A stretch of 64,000 nucleotides of DNA from Molanna angustata (GCA_963576475.1 OY754970.1:29588591-29652590), one strand, 5' to 3'; counted from the first letter of the stretch, positions 48,801-57,179 are shown. The notes: generated by a model from the letters alone, not told the origin. Numbers and translations are program-made.

Positions 48801-51800
48801 CAAATGGAATTTTAAACAATCAATTTCAAGAAACAGTCGATACTAATTTAGATACAAACAAAGATGACGATATTACACCAACAAAAATTAAGAATAAAAG
48901 AAACAGATTGATAAAAAATTTAGAAATTGACACAGTTGAAGGACATCCTTCCAAAGAAATTTTTAATGTCATCATCTCAAAAGCTAGAAGAGAAAAAAGG
49001 AAATGTGTTGAACAGAAAAATATTCCAAGTAAAAGGAAAAAGTCTCTTATTTCAACTGACAGTGATGTTCAAATTCTAAATGGTTCATTAGATTTCCACA
49101 CAATTCCTGTCTCAATCCCTGATTCATTAGATTCCCACACAATTCCTGTCTCAATCCCTGATTCATTAGATTCCCAAACAATTCCTGTTTCAAACCTTGA
49201 TTCATCAGAATCCCACACAATTCCTGTTTTAAACAATTCTTCCGCTAAAGAATCGTCTGAAGTTTGTCAAGAATCTATTTTGATTCCTGAAACTGATTCG
49301 GATATCATTGAGAGTTCCCAGGATTCAAATACTTCAAACAAAAGTCGAAGAATATCAAACATTTTTAACAGTTTTAAAATGTCACCATTACAAATATCAT
49401 CATTACAACAAACCAACTCTTCTCGTACTTCCGATACTGATGCCAGCATACCACAAGAAAATTTGATTGAAACTTTGAATAATGACCAAGTTGAACCGTC
49501 AAACCATGACAATACTTCCTCACTGAACAACGCTGATTTTGATACTGAACCCATGATAGAAAACACTGCATTACCTCAACTTGAAGAGAAAGTTGTTGAC
49601 ATAATTGATTTGTCTGATGACATTGATACGTGTCCTTCCCCACATGACATTAATACGAAGCCTACCCCACATGATGACATTGATATAAATGCTTCACCAC
49701 ATGATGACATTAATACAAATGCTTCCCCACATGATGACATTGATACAAATGCTTCCCCACATGATGACATTGATACAAATGCTTCCCCACATGATGACAT
49801 TGATACAAATCCTTCCCCACATGATGACATTGATACAAATCCTTCCCCACATGATGATGTTGATTTGAATCATTCCCCACATGATAATGTTGATACAAAT
49901 TCTTCCCCACATGATGACATTGATTTGAATCGTTCCTCGCATATTCTGTCTTCTCCACATAAAGACGATGATTTAAAAAAAACAGAGTTATTGAATAACA
50001 CTGTAGACATTTCTCCTATAAAATCTTTTGTTGAAGACACCACAATGATGGAAGAAGATGAATTAATGAATCCTGTTGAATCCAGTAAAGAGTCTCCAAG
50101 CAAGACAAATTCACCTTTAAATTTTGAAACGGTCAATATTCCAAAAGAAGTAGTAAAAGATAGTTCTGACGTAGAAAAATTTTCAACTACCAATTCTGAT
50201 CCATTGATTAGGTCACCGGAACGAGAAAGTCAAGTGATTGATTCTCCCAATATATTATGCAGTGAAAAAATATCTCCAGAAAAACGCATTGCCTGTAATT
50301 CACCACCCAGTCCAAATAGTCCACAAGTGCAGAAAAACTTACCGTGGAGTCAATTGAAAGGGCGAGCAGCACAAATGTTGGTTCTGTGTAAAAAGGATGC
50401 GAACGGGGATTTGGATGTCGAAAATGCCCGAACTCTCTCTCCCATTAGAGCGGTTGTACGTAAAAATTTACACAACATCTATGGCCACTTATCGGAGAGA
50501 AACGAAGAGGACATGTTGGAATTCAATAAATTGCTTCCCTCACCGTTTGCTTCCCCCGCTGCCCCAATATTGAAAAGAAGCCACGATGAATCAATATCAT
50601 CGCCTTCTAGCAAAGTGAGTACTTATCTTATTTTAATTTAGTATTCATCAGGTACTGGCTACTAATCTGCAACCGAGCCATCTTTACTGAAAACACTGAA
50701 AGAAATGTGCTTCCATCACAAATCCAACATTTATTTCACCCATCATTTTTGGTATCGGGGAAGTTTATGATGTGAAATTTAATTTATTTATATAGGATAT
50801 AAAAAAAGCAGTTTTATTCCGCAATGAGTATAGTAAAAATAGTTTAGTAACCTTAGCGCTATCACTACCTACAGCTAGCATCTTTAGAGGCCAAAATTAC
50901 ATATATGTATTGCTAGTGAATGTGCTAAGCCTTATAGTATGTATGTGTTTCTTATTGTGTTTTCTTAATTACTACTTTACTTTGCTCTCCTGTTTTATGA
51001 TTTTCTTTTACTTTATATCATACTTTGATACTGTTCAGTGTATATAATTTTAGAATGAGGCCATTAGGCAATAAGCCCGCCAGTGTACTTATTATATATA
51101 CAAAAGATTAAAATAAATAAATAAAATGAGGGTATGCATTTATTTGGTAACATTAAAATTACAATCCTATATTATTATTTTACAGAAAAAAAGAGTCAGT
51201 TTTCATGATCCACCCGTTTCCACAATGATAAACATTGAGAAATATTTAGATGCACCCACAAGGTCACCTCAACCGAAACCAAAGATCTACCGAGACAATA
51301 CAAAAGATAATGTTTGTTTAGTCAAAAAAATGGTCAGCAACAACAACACTCTGTCAACATCGACTCTGGATGCACAATCTGATACGGAGACTATAGATTT
51401 ACTTTCTTTGGACGTAGAATCCCAACAAGAACTTGAAATCAAACGAAATCAATTATTGGACGACAAAAACTCCATTTATCCCGCTCTGATCAATTGCAAA
51501 TCTAATATAATTGATATTGCAGCAGAATTGACTTCGAAACACTGTGAAAAGATGTTTTTGATAGATACAAAGCATATTTTAACGACTGTCGGATGCTTGG
51601 CTAAGTTAACTGAATTGGACGTCAATCGGTTACCTGTTAAGTCTCCCAAAATTGATACCGTTAAAAAAGTATTGACAGAGTATGAAAAGATATATGTGAA
51701 TAGTGATAAGTGCCTTATAAACAATGATATTATTAGTGATACCTGTGAAATAGACACTTTAGGTACAGAAATTGAAAATGAGGAAAATATGGACACTGAA

Positions 51801-54800
51801 GAAATTATTTCTGAAAATATATTTGACTCGTGTCAACTCGCGTCACCTGCAGTCAACGAGGGTTCTACTGTTATCCAATGTGTGGTTATAAATAATGAAG
51901 ATTCAGTTGTGGTAATTAATTTTCTTTTTTCAAATTATTGCTTTATTTTATTAATAGTTATTTATTTTTGTATTTACATATCACAGAAACCAGCCAATGA
52001 CTCAATTAGCTACTTTAGCACCTCAGTTAAGGTGTATTTGACTATAATGTTGCATTTAGTTGGTTTGTAACTTCTTTATTAGTTGAGTGGTTTGACGGCT
52101 GTACCGGAGTCCTGGGTTTGATTCCCAGCAGAAAAAGTTGTCATTTGGCCATAAACTCATCGCTTGTAACTTTACACTTATTTTAATTACTTGTTGCATG
52201 TTTTGTTTTAATGCAACTAAGGATTAAGAAGGAAAAGAAGAAAGAAAAACAATTACAGATAAACTTATAAGTAACTGATTTATATTATTACTTAATTACG
52301 TTGCACAACTTAGCTTGTTGATATATATATATTTTTTATTACATATACCAGAAATTACATTATTTTATATATTTTTAACATAGCAAATAAATTGGGTTGG
52401 TTTAGACCACCTCACTAGGCCAGGCCTGTTCCGAGGTGGTAGACTAGTTACATAATATTAATCCAACTGTCGATTTGTTCAGGAGAACTTTGTTCTCTTA
52501 ACATATCGACAATGTATCAAGCCAGAATACGCGAGAATTGTATGGAGAGGTCTACTTTTTTCATGGATTTTCCAACTTTGAAGTCAAAAAACACCAACTT
52601 AGAGGCTTCGCAGCATATATGTTCCATACACGGATTTACTCAGAATTCGGAGTAGAACATTTCGTGTGTCTGTGTGTGTGTGTGTCTGTGTGTGTGTCTG
52701 TGTGTGTGTGTGTCTGTGTGTGTGTCTGTGTGTGTGTCTGTGTGTCCGTCCCCCCCTTATAACTTTTGATCCGCTCAATTTACAGAGCCTAAAATTTCAG
52801 AATATATAAACAGTTACAGGCCTACAAAACTTTTATACTCGGAATTTTGAATTTTTGTTTCAGTCAGGGGTTATCAACTTTTGAATTTTTATTTTATTTT
52901 TCCATATATCTCAGAAACCATAAACGGTAGAACGCTGAAAATTGGTACAAACATAGACAAATACAAAATCTCAAATTAGTTTTTTCAAAAAAATTCCAGG
53001 GTTTCTCAAACATTTTTTATTAAGAAAAATATTTTTTTTATGATAAATTTATGAGTTTAACTGCCTATATTTCCAAAACTTTTACAATTATCGAAAAAAG
53101 CCGAAACACCCCAACTAGATAATTTAATTTTCTATAAAAAATATTAACATTGTAGTAGAAGATCTCAATTTTTTTTTAACAATTTTTTTAAAAATTGAAT
53201 TTAGTGACGACATCGCTTCATACATTTTGTATGGCAGTCGCCTATACACAATATGTAAGAAGACTTAATAGTTTGTTACTTCATCTCCAAACATACATAC
53301 ATACCATCATGCAATTTGCATATTCTGGGTAGGAAAAAGGATCTTCTTCCATACTATCCTATCTTGACATACATACCTACATATGTTGTATAGAAAACAA
53401 AATATCTGAAAATATTCAATAATTTGTATCTATGGGTTTATAGTTTGGTACATATTCTTCAACTATACATACTATCGCTATCGACAGTTGGATCTCATGT
53501 GTTACATGCAACTAGTTACTAAGTCATTGTAAGCTGTTATATAGAATGATTGTGTAGCCCATGGTCCACTTTTTAAGTCCTTTGTTAGTAGTTTTGTCGT
53601 GTATGTTGTTATGAATTGAGAATTTTCTGACAATAGTTGATCCCTTTGCTATATAATCATGTTTGTATTGTATGTTTAAGTCTTGTATTTTCTATTGAAT
53701 GTATGTTCTTTATATCTTTTGCAACTATATTTAGGATCTTTGGAGCCAATTATTGATAATGTCTTTGTTCTTATGTAGTGTTTGTCTTCGGAGTGATTAG
53801 TTGATGTCTGTGTCTTGTATCGTGAGAATTTTGAACAGTGATATGGTTTTTCTTATCATTTTTAAAGTGAATAAGAATTTGTTTAATATAGAGTTGTGCT
53901 GTAGTTAGTACGTTAAATTCTTTAAATAGTTGAATGGTCGGGAAATGGAAAGGTTTTTTAATGATCACTTTAATGAGAGCTTTCTGAGACTTAAATAGAG
54001 GATCCATATTTGTTTTAGATGCACCTCCCCACCCGATCATTCCATGAGAGATAATGGATTGTACTAATGCATCATATATAGTTTTCAAAGTTTTTTGGTC
54101 CATTATATTTCGAATGTTTTTAAATAGGTATATAAGTTTTCTTATTTTTTTGCAGTTGCATTGATATGTTCTGTCCATCTAAAGAAGTTGTCAATGTAAA
54201 TACCCAAGTATTTAATTTCGGCTGTCTTATGGAGTGATGTGCATGAGCATCTTGGGAGACGTGCACAATTGTGTCAAGATAACTGTCAAGATTAGGTTGC
54301 CGCCTAGAGTCTATACTAAAAGTCATGTACTTTGTTTTGTCAATATTAAAAGTCAGTAGATTAACGTCTAACCATCGTTTAATTTTATCAAGTCCGTCAG
54401 ATGCTTTATTATATACTTTTGTCCAAGAGTCAGATGCAAATATTTTGACTGTGTCATCTGCATAACATGTTAAGTCTCCGTCGATATTTAATTGGCAAAG
54501 TGAGTCAATATATAGTAGGAATAGAATGGGCCCAAGTGTGCTTCCTTGAGGTACTCCATACGATAATAGTCTGCTTGAGCTTATTTTTACTATCAATATT
54601 TATTGAGTGAGTGCAATCAGTTACATATGTCTTAAACCAGTTATATGACTTGTCCTTTATACCAATGTTCTCAAATTTTCTTTAGAAGAATTTTATGGGA
54701 TACCTACCGTATCAAATGCTTTACTCAAATCAAGGAATACAGCAATACAGTTTTTATTTTGGTCAACGTTTTTTGAAATGTGACTCAAAATTGCATCTTG

Positions 54801-56185
54801 TACTCCCATATTCTTCCGAAAACCAACTTGATTGTTTGAAAGAATTTTGTGTTTGTCCAAATATTTACAAGTTGATTTTTTACAAGATTTTCAAGAACCT
54901 TTGATAAAATATTTAACAGTGAGATTGGCCTATAATTCGAAGGATTATGTTTGTCACCGGATTTATATATTGGGACTATGTTAGCACATTTGAAATGATC
55001 GGGGAAGACTCCACTAGAGATGCTCAAATTACAAATATGGGTAAATGGGGTGGCTATTTGTCGTTTTATTTGCTTGATTAGTTTAGTGTCTAGTTTGTCA
55101 GGTCCGGTAGCACAATCGTTTTTCAGGTCATGCATTTGGTTTAATATATTTTTGGTCTGGAAAGGCGTCATTGTGAATGCATTGCGTGTAGAAGAAGTAT
55201 TACTATATTTGCTAGCTAGAGATATTTCATCAGTATTCATTTTATTCAAAAGTTTGTGGGCTAAAGACTGTCCTATGTCCGCAAAAAAATGATTTAGTGT
55301 ATTAGCAATTATTGTTTTGTCAGTTATTTTGTTAGTTATTTTGTTATGATTATGTTCAATTTGTACAGTTGTATTCCTACTTACATTGTTAATTTCTTTC
55401 ACCGCCTTCCACAGTACTTTTGGATCTTTCTTTCTAAAATATTCTTTCTTAAATATTCTTTCTTAAATATTCTTTCTAGATTTTCCTGTTTCTTATTCTT
55501 TATTATTACCTCCTTTATAGTTTTGTATGTGGTATGTATTTCATTAAAATTGACACTAATTATCACATTGAAAAAGTGACATTTTCTTAAGAATTATCTT
55601 TTCTTTCAGTTTGTTGATAACACAGAAAAAGTCACCGATGGTCTCAGAGAAGATGACAAGGATGTCTCAAATGAAATCATAGATTATGTTATTGAAGATG
55701 TTCCAGACAATGTCACTGAGGATGTTGTAGATATCAATGACGATGCATTAGAAAATGATGACGATGCCTTGGAAAATGTCAAGCAAGACGTTATTGATGA
55801 TGCATTAGAAAATGATGACGATGCCTCGGAAAATGTCAAGCAAGACATTATTGATGATGCATTAGAAAATGATGACGGTGTCTTGGAAAATGTCAAAGAA
55901 GGTGCTATGGAAGATGTCATTGACAACGCTTTAGAAGATGCCACCAACATTGTTACGGAAGATATCACCGTTGCTGATGACATTGAAGTAAAACATGTAG
56001 ACAGTTTTGCTTCAATGTTTAAGGATGAATGCTTGAAACATGTGGGAAATCTGGAAATCAGCAATGCTGATGTTATTAACATGCAGAACATTTTATTGCA
56101 GCACCCAGCTGCATTAAAATTAATAATACAACACCCAAACATAATAGCTATCTTTAGACAAAAAGTTTTAAACTTATTCGAATAA
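24593..56185 (+). CDS. Rif1: Rif1, telomere-associated protein RIF1 (11 coding exons)
   Basis: Rif1 is a nuclear scaffold that brings protein phosphatase 1 (PP1) to chromatin, opposes DDK at replication origins, sets late replication timing and acts in double-strand-break repair choice in vertebrates. Joined exons give 2119 residues. Residues 1-775 are Leu-rich helical (HEAT-type) sequence. Residues 776-1686 (exon 9) are mostly disordered with many S/T-P sites and basic stretches. The bipartite PP1 site is PILKR at residue 1670 and KKRVSFHDPP from 1687, preceded by LLPSPFASPA, the arrangement of animal RIF1. The last ~60 residues (FASMFKDECLKHVGN to IIAIFRQKVLNLFE) match the RIF1 C-terminal domain. 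The start is the first in-frame ATG (AAATCATGG). All introns are GT-AG and phase-consistent. A first 5' UTR exon may exist. AATAAA overlaps the stop; another lies near 56519. Short alternative exons would be missed here. Confidence 0.93.
24812..25251. other. start of Rif1 intron 1
   Basis: AT-rich intronic DNA with no recognised element. Confidence 0.5.
25252..26404. mobile_element. nonautonomous element with ~140-bp TIRs in Rif1 intron 1
   Basis: 25252-25390 and 26264-26404 are almost perfect inverted copies (GGTAATTATTTACAAGTGG outward end; TTCCCGGGAAACGCCTAG inner part). Between them are paired CCTAACCAACCTATT / AATTGGTTAGGTTAGG segments and a perfect hairpin. There is no coding sequence and the superfamily is not identified. 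Confidence 0.85.
25904..25982. repeat. perfect 30-bp hairpin, GC-rich stem
   Basis: TATTGCGACTCGCGTGAGCG AGTTGCATTA (25904-25933) and its exact inverse (25953-25982) around a 19-base loop, at the centre of the long-TIR element. Confidence 0.93.
26405..26756. other. intron 1 spacer
   Basis: AT-rich; a 60-codon frame at 26504 has no family resemblance. Confidence 0.35.
26757..27160 (+). pseudogene. LINE C-terminal remnant abutting the satellite
   Basis: 26759-26860 reads IRTVVTYGCETWALTARSAE then MLDTFERQVLR, nearly identical to the LINE at 4493-5740 (VTYGCEAWTLTAKSAEILD). Near 27085-27150 another frame reads TWRVAKDLAEWREMCF, a LINE C-terminal end. The first 103-bp repeat starts immediately afterwards at 27161. 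Confidence 0.7.
27161..33443. repeat. 103-bp tandem array, 61 copies, in Rif1 intron 1
   Basis: Unit begins TTTTTGTGCATCAGTGTGG and ends in ATATATAATATATGTATATA. Units start at 27161 + 103n for n = 0-60; all are 103 bp with no indels seen. Three sequence types differ at one or two bases: GGTTTAGTATTC (22 units), GGTTTTGTATTC (33) and GGTTTTGTATTA (6, only n = 51, 53, 55-57, 60). Types alternate in places (n = 28-36), a nascent 206-bp higher-order pattern. Short 63-codon frames recur every unit because two units shift frame; they are not genes. The array ends seven T's before the exon 2 acceptor CAG. Confidence 0.98.
33454..33681 (+). CDS. Rif1: Rif1 exon 2
   Basis: 76 codons, phase 0. Acceptor TTTTTTTCAG begins exactly where the 103-bp array stops; donor TCG|GTGAGA. 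Confidence 0.88.
33768..34006 (+). CDS. Rif1: Rif1 exon 3
   Basis: Acceptor TTTATAAAAG gives ILELLVKWL in phase with exon 2; a nearby TTTTAG would break the frame. Donor ACA|GTGAGT, phase 2. Confidence 0.85.
34100..34413 (-). mobile_element. Harbinger-like MITE fragment in Rif1 intron 3
   Basis: Reverse complement starts GAGGCTGTTTCACCAGG and continues with AAGTAAAAATTGAGTTTCAC, AGCGCTACTGGCCAG, GTGACAAGTAACTAATAGG, collinear with 40921-41350 (without its SINE). Same family as the 40921-47021 element. The distal end is not preserved. Confidence 0.75.
34464..35238 (+). CDS. Rif1: Rif1 exon 4
   Basis: Acceptor TTTTTAG; first base completes a Gln codon. 775 bp of HEAT-type coding with WLRICCLLLRLLNKQL and ENAFICWKTFIEVY. 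Donor ATG|GTAATA. Confidence 0.92.
35413..35594 (+). CDS. Rif1: Rif1 exon 5
   Basis: Acceptor AAATTTTCAG, donor TAG|GTAAGA, phase 2. Helical, with a Lys/Asn-rich loop. Confidence 0.88.
35600..37149. other. Rif1 intron 5, unassigned part
   Basis: About 1.5 kb AT-rich intron. The minus frame at 36528-36713 and a short MAKRQCM start near 36996 have no support. Confidence 0.4.
37150..37720 (+). pseudogene. LINE post-RT fragment in Rif1 intron 5
   Basis: Reads NINYLGLVIDNNL, then HVEILSRKIVKLG, then YYALTHSLLTYGVVSCGW, DLYNKFKVFDPKQIF and QQSIATRASTS. Stops and frameshifts interrupt it. Same lineage as the 850-1135 fragment. Confidence 0.75.
37816..38068 (+). CDS. Rif1: Rif1 exon 6
   Basis: Acceptor TTTTTTTTAG, donor TGT|GTATGT. 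Encodes FCGWLMLQLKNN and SWILWCRLTE. It continues the HEAT region. Confidence 0.88.
38342..38400 (-). mobile_element. 3'-terminal scrap of the 6139-7245 LINE
   Basis: Poly(T) then TTGTAACATAAGAAATAATA and TACAAGGTACACATCAAAG, identical to 6149-6196. A severely 5'-truncated insertion. Confidence 0.75.
38580..38900 (+). mobile_element. recurrent element 'A', short copy in Rif1 intron 6
   Basis: Contains AATCCAACTGTTGATT, ACTTTTATACTTAGAATTT and CAGTCAGGGGTTATCAAC in family order, with deletions. Confidence 0.65.
39110..39232. repeat. 41-bp x 3 tandem repeat before Rif1 exon 7
   Basis: Three copies of AAGGTCATGTATGTATYGTC CAAGGTGTGTAATAATTATT T, ending 28 bp before the exon 7 acceptor junction. 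Confidence 0.95.
39261..39459 (+). CDS. Rif1: Rif1 exon 7
   Basis: Acceptor ATTTTTCAG, donor TTA|GTAAGT, phase 1. It sits between two small tandem arrays (39110-39232 and 39481-39690). Confidence 0.86.
39481..39690. repeat. 30-bp x 7 tandem repeat after Rif1 exon 7
   Basis: Seven copies of TTTTCAATGCAGGTCACACT ATTATAATTT. Each carries a T-tract followed by AATGCAG|GTCACA, a splice-acceptor-like string. It begins 21 bp after the exon 7 donor. Confidence 0.95.
39691..40920. other. Rif1 intron 7, unassigned part
   Basis: AT-rich intron; no gene or element boundary recognised until the TIR at 40921. Confidence 0.4.
40975..41213 (-). mobile_element. tRNA-derived SINE, family A, complete copy
   Basis: On the minus strand the head reads GGCCTTCGTGGCTCAGTTGG (A-box) and GGTCCCGGGTTCGATTCCCG (B-box) at 41131-41208. 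The body (GTCTGGATCTGTGAGACGAT ... CGAGAAGCAATATTAAATGA) ends in AATAAATAAATAA. It lies within the left arm of the composite element, interrupting sequence that is continuous in 34100-34413. The body matches 16350-16690. It is not a working tRNA gene. Confidence 0.85.
41214..41935. other. left arm of the composite element
   Basis: Contains TTGCGTTTCACCACTCCCGA and near 41892 the inverse-like GGTGAAACGCAAATTTTATT, forming a subterminal inverted repeat. The frame at 41339-41551 has no recognisable domain. Confidence 0.45.
41936..43740 (-). other. GC-rich insert with splice-like exon modules
   Basis: Composition shifts sharply to GC-rich at about 41936. On the minus strand three segments are bounded by AG acceptors and strong donors: 42236-42122 (donor TCAG|GTAAGTGAAT), 43675-43609 (TCAG|GTGAGCGAAT) and 43738-43719 (TCAG|GTGAGTGAAT). 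The first translates without stops as VTLLAVRRRDQLVCLPDTTW and on. Other open minus frames lie at 42506-42306 and 43375-43076. I recognise no protein family. Could be a captured gene fragment, part of a large unfamiliar element, or chance. Confidence 0.35.
43741..43924. repeat. left copy of a ~90-bp AT-rich direct repeat
   Basis: AAATAAATAACTAAATCATC, AAATAAATTAAATAGGCAAT and AAGAGAATATGTAAATAG match 45285-45375 in order, so the two flank the LINE between them. Confidence 0.7.
43925..45265 (-). pseudogene. 5'-truncated LINE with 334-codon RT frame
   Basis: The open frame 45265-44261 begins within RT (MWSWFCSYL), shows motif B (SGVPQGSHLGPILFNIFIND), motif C (CLVFADDMKIY), then DLGVIVDSKF, EYNSIVWSPCYTVH, VERVQNKFLRYINFKM and an intact end. 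RT motif A and the endonuclease are missing. The 3' UTR on the minus strand ends at a TAAATAAATAGG-type tail near 43925. Related to 17100-18181 but far better preserved, so younger. Jockey/CR1-group affinity is likely but not established here. Confidence 0.88.
45285..45375. repeat. right copy of the AT-rich direct repeat
   Basis: AAATAAATAACTAAATGATC, AAATAAATTAAATGGATAAT and AAGGAAGTATGTAAATAT match 43790-43875. About 80% identity by eye. Confidence 0.7.
45535..45755. repeat. first copy of a ~220-bp duplicated segment
   Basis: CGTGTCATATTCCATTAATC TATTATTCGAAACC and later GGTTGGAAGCGTTTGCC..GACGG match 46325-46525 in order. Confidence 0.75.
46320..46540. repeat. second copy of the duplicated segment
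   Basis: CGTGTCATATTTCATTAATC TATTATTCGAAACC and GATTGGAAGCGGTTGCC..GACGG, 785 bp after the first copy, same orientation. Similar peptides in one frame (CHIPLIYYSKP / CHISLIYYSKP) follow from the DNA similarity. Confidence 0.75.
46541..46949. other. C/T-rich stretch and AT-rich end of the insert
   Basis: 46625-46860 is rich in CCTC/CCCC on the plus strand; its 61-codon frame is Pro/Ser-rich low complexity. No gene called. Confidence 0.35.
47230..47459 (+). CDS. Rif1: Rif1 exon 8
   Basis: Acceptor TTTGCACAG, donor GAG|GTAATT. Last exon of the helical N-terminal domain; intron 7 before it is 7.8 kb. Confidence 0.86.
47882..50614 (+). CDS. Rif1: Rif1 exon 9 (long disordered region)
   Basis: 911 codons in one exon, phase 0, donor AAA|GTGAGT. 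Holds basic NLS-like patches (SKRKKS), two coding minisatellites and the SILK-like PP1 motif at its 3' end. Minus-strand frames over 49267-50193 are shadows. Confidence 0.95.
49085..49240 (+). repeat. coding minisatellite, 39 bp x 4
   Basis: Four in-frame copies of a 13-residue unit based on SLDSHTIPVSIPD in Rif1 exon 9. The first two are almost identical in DNA, so expansion is recent. Confidence 0.9.
49636..49935 (+). repeat. coding minisatellite, 30 bp x 10 (SPHDDIDTNA)
   Basis: About ten in-frame copies of a 10-residue unit, SPHDDIDTNA with variants (INTNA, VDLNH, NVDTNS). Nearly every unit offers an SP site followed by Asp residues. Confidence 0.93.
50564..50575 (+). other. SILK-like PP1 docking motif (PILK)
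   Basis: Encodes PILK followed by R. The [GS]IL[KR] class docks PP1. Here the first residue is Pro, a deviation from consensus that might weaken binding. Confidence 0.75.
50642..51185. other. Rif1 intron 9
   Basis: AT-rich intron, ends in a TAAA-type run at 51111-51124 that may be a retroelement tail. Nothing else recognised. Confidence 0.4.
51186..51911 (+). CDS. Rif1: Rif1 exon 10 (RVSF exon)
   Basis: Acceptor TATTTTACAG; begins KKRVSFHDPP. 242 codons, donor GTG|GTAATT, phase 0. The rest is acidic, with IDIAAELTSKHCEKM and LDVNRLPVKSPK. Confidence 0.93.
51192..51203 (+). other. RVxF PP1 docking motif (RVSF)
   Basis: Encodes RVSF preceded by two lysines, a strong RVxF match. The Ser inside the motif is a classic phospho-switch position for PP1 release. 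Confidence 0.9.
52075..52210 (+). mobile_element. tRNA-derived SINE, family C, in Rif1 intron 10
   Basis: TAGTTGAGTGGTTTGACGGC and GTCCTGGGTTTGATTCCCAG have A-box/B-box spacing. No pairing acceptor stem, so not a tRNA gene. Confidence 0.5.
52461..53515 (+). mobile_element. recurrent element 'A', full-length reference copy
   Basis: Inverted ends ATCCAACTGTCGAT (52461) and ATCGACAGTTGGAT (53480-53493), followed by CTCATGTG..CAACTAGT shared by other copies. About 1.05 kb, AT-rich, noncoding, with an internal GT-rich microsatellite at 52660-52747. Six copies in 64 kb make it the most frequent dispersed family here. No transposase. Superfamily unknown. Confidence 0.85.
53540..55560 (-). pseudogene. 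LINE remnant with most of the RT domain, Rif1 intron 10
   Basis: On the minus strand: pre-RT linker (KEVIIKNKKQENLERIFKK, near 55500), RT N-terminus (ATGPDKLDTKLIKQIK, CANIVPIYKSGDKHNPSNYR, PISLLNILSKVLENL), a damaged middle, motif B (YGVPQGSTLGPILFLLYIDS) and motif C (LTCYADDTVKIF), then HGMIGWGGASKTN and LFKEFNVLTTAQLY. At least two frameshifts. Longest copy of the lineage that also left fragments at 850, 6139 and 37150. Confidence 0.88.
55610..56185 (+). CDS. Rif1: Rif1 exon 11 (acidic repeat and C-terminal domain)
   Basis: Acceptor TTTCTTTCAG; 191 codons then TAA. Acidic 19-residue repeats precede the conserved C-terminal helix bundle sequence. Confidence 0.93.
   Translation, partial: FVDNTEKVTDGLREDDKDVSNEIIDYVIEDVPDNVTEDVVDINDDALENDDDALENVKQDVIDDALENDDDASENVKQDIIDDALENDDGVLENVKEGAMEDVIDNALEDATNIVTEDITVADDIEVKHVDSFASMFKDECLKHVGNLEISNADVINMQNILLQHPAALKLIIQHPNIIAIFRQKVLNLFE
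55742..55912 (+). repeat. coding minisatellite, 57 bp x 3
   Basis: Three copies of a 19-residue acidic unit (DALENDDDALENVKQDVID and variants) near the Rif1 C-terminus. Confidence 0.88.
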
Positions 56186-57059
56186 ATTATCACTTCAATA
56201 GTTTTATTTATTTTTTATTTTAAATCAATTGGGCGAAACATTTTTGTTATATCAATTGACAATTTTATACAGAAATAATAATGTATACAATAACATGTGA
56301 TGGTGAATTTTGTTGAGACAAACTATAATATTTATAGTTTGTTTACATTATCGGCTTATGTAAGGACTGTACATTTTTAGTTTTATTTTGAGATTTTGGG
56401 TAATCTCCATCTATAATATAATTACTGTACACCATTTTTTTTCGTCCATCAACGGATTGCCAGTGAAATAATTTTTCCTTAATCAATTTTCTCGTTCGAA
56501 ATTTTTATTTAATATAAAAAATAAATTGATGCGAAGAAGTACAAATTAATCGTTTAAAATTTATTTTCTGCATTAATTGACAGTATTGTTGTTTGAAAAG
56601 GAATTTTAAACATTCAGAATAAATTTTAACCGTAATAATCTGCTGAATATCCATTTTGAATACTGACAACATTGCTTTCAATATGTCATAATAATGTTTT
56701 CGTTTAATCGCATTATTATTTAATTATATATATGTATAATTTATCATTATTATTGTATTATTATAAAAAGATATTCAGTCTTAACTGTTGTGTACTGTTC
56801 TAAATTATATTTCGAATGTTCATTCAAATTATCAATGTTTGTAATTTCAAACGTACGCATTTCATATAACGCATTTCTTTTAAAACATTGTCGAAATTTA
56901 TTTTTTTACAATAGGCATGATGACTAATTTTGAAAAACTATCTCACAATGTTTTTACGCATTCACTGTTTTCAAATATATATACATTTCTACATAAAATA
57001 AAGGTTTAGTAGCAAAAATCGCCATTTTAAAATCAAATTTGACATTTACGCCAAAAAAA
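56186..57059. other. Rif1 3' UTR and downstream flank
   Basis: AT-rich. AATAAA candidates near 56181 and 56519. No further gene recognised. Confidence 0.4.
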
Positions 57060-57179
57060 GCTTGTAGTATCATGGCGGCTGCCGACCCTGACGGTGACGT
57101 CATGGTATCGTAAACTGCATATCACTACTATATGTAATATATGTGTTCTAAGACGATTTGTGTATTTATAATCAATTCA

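Noticed and set aside
49267..50193. Minus-strand frames such as the MSSCGEAFVS repeats
   Set aside because: Antisense shadows of the Rif1 coding minisatellite.
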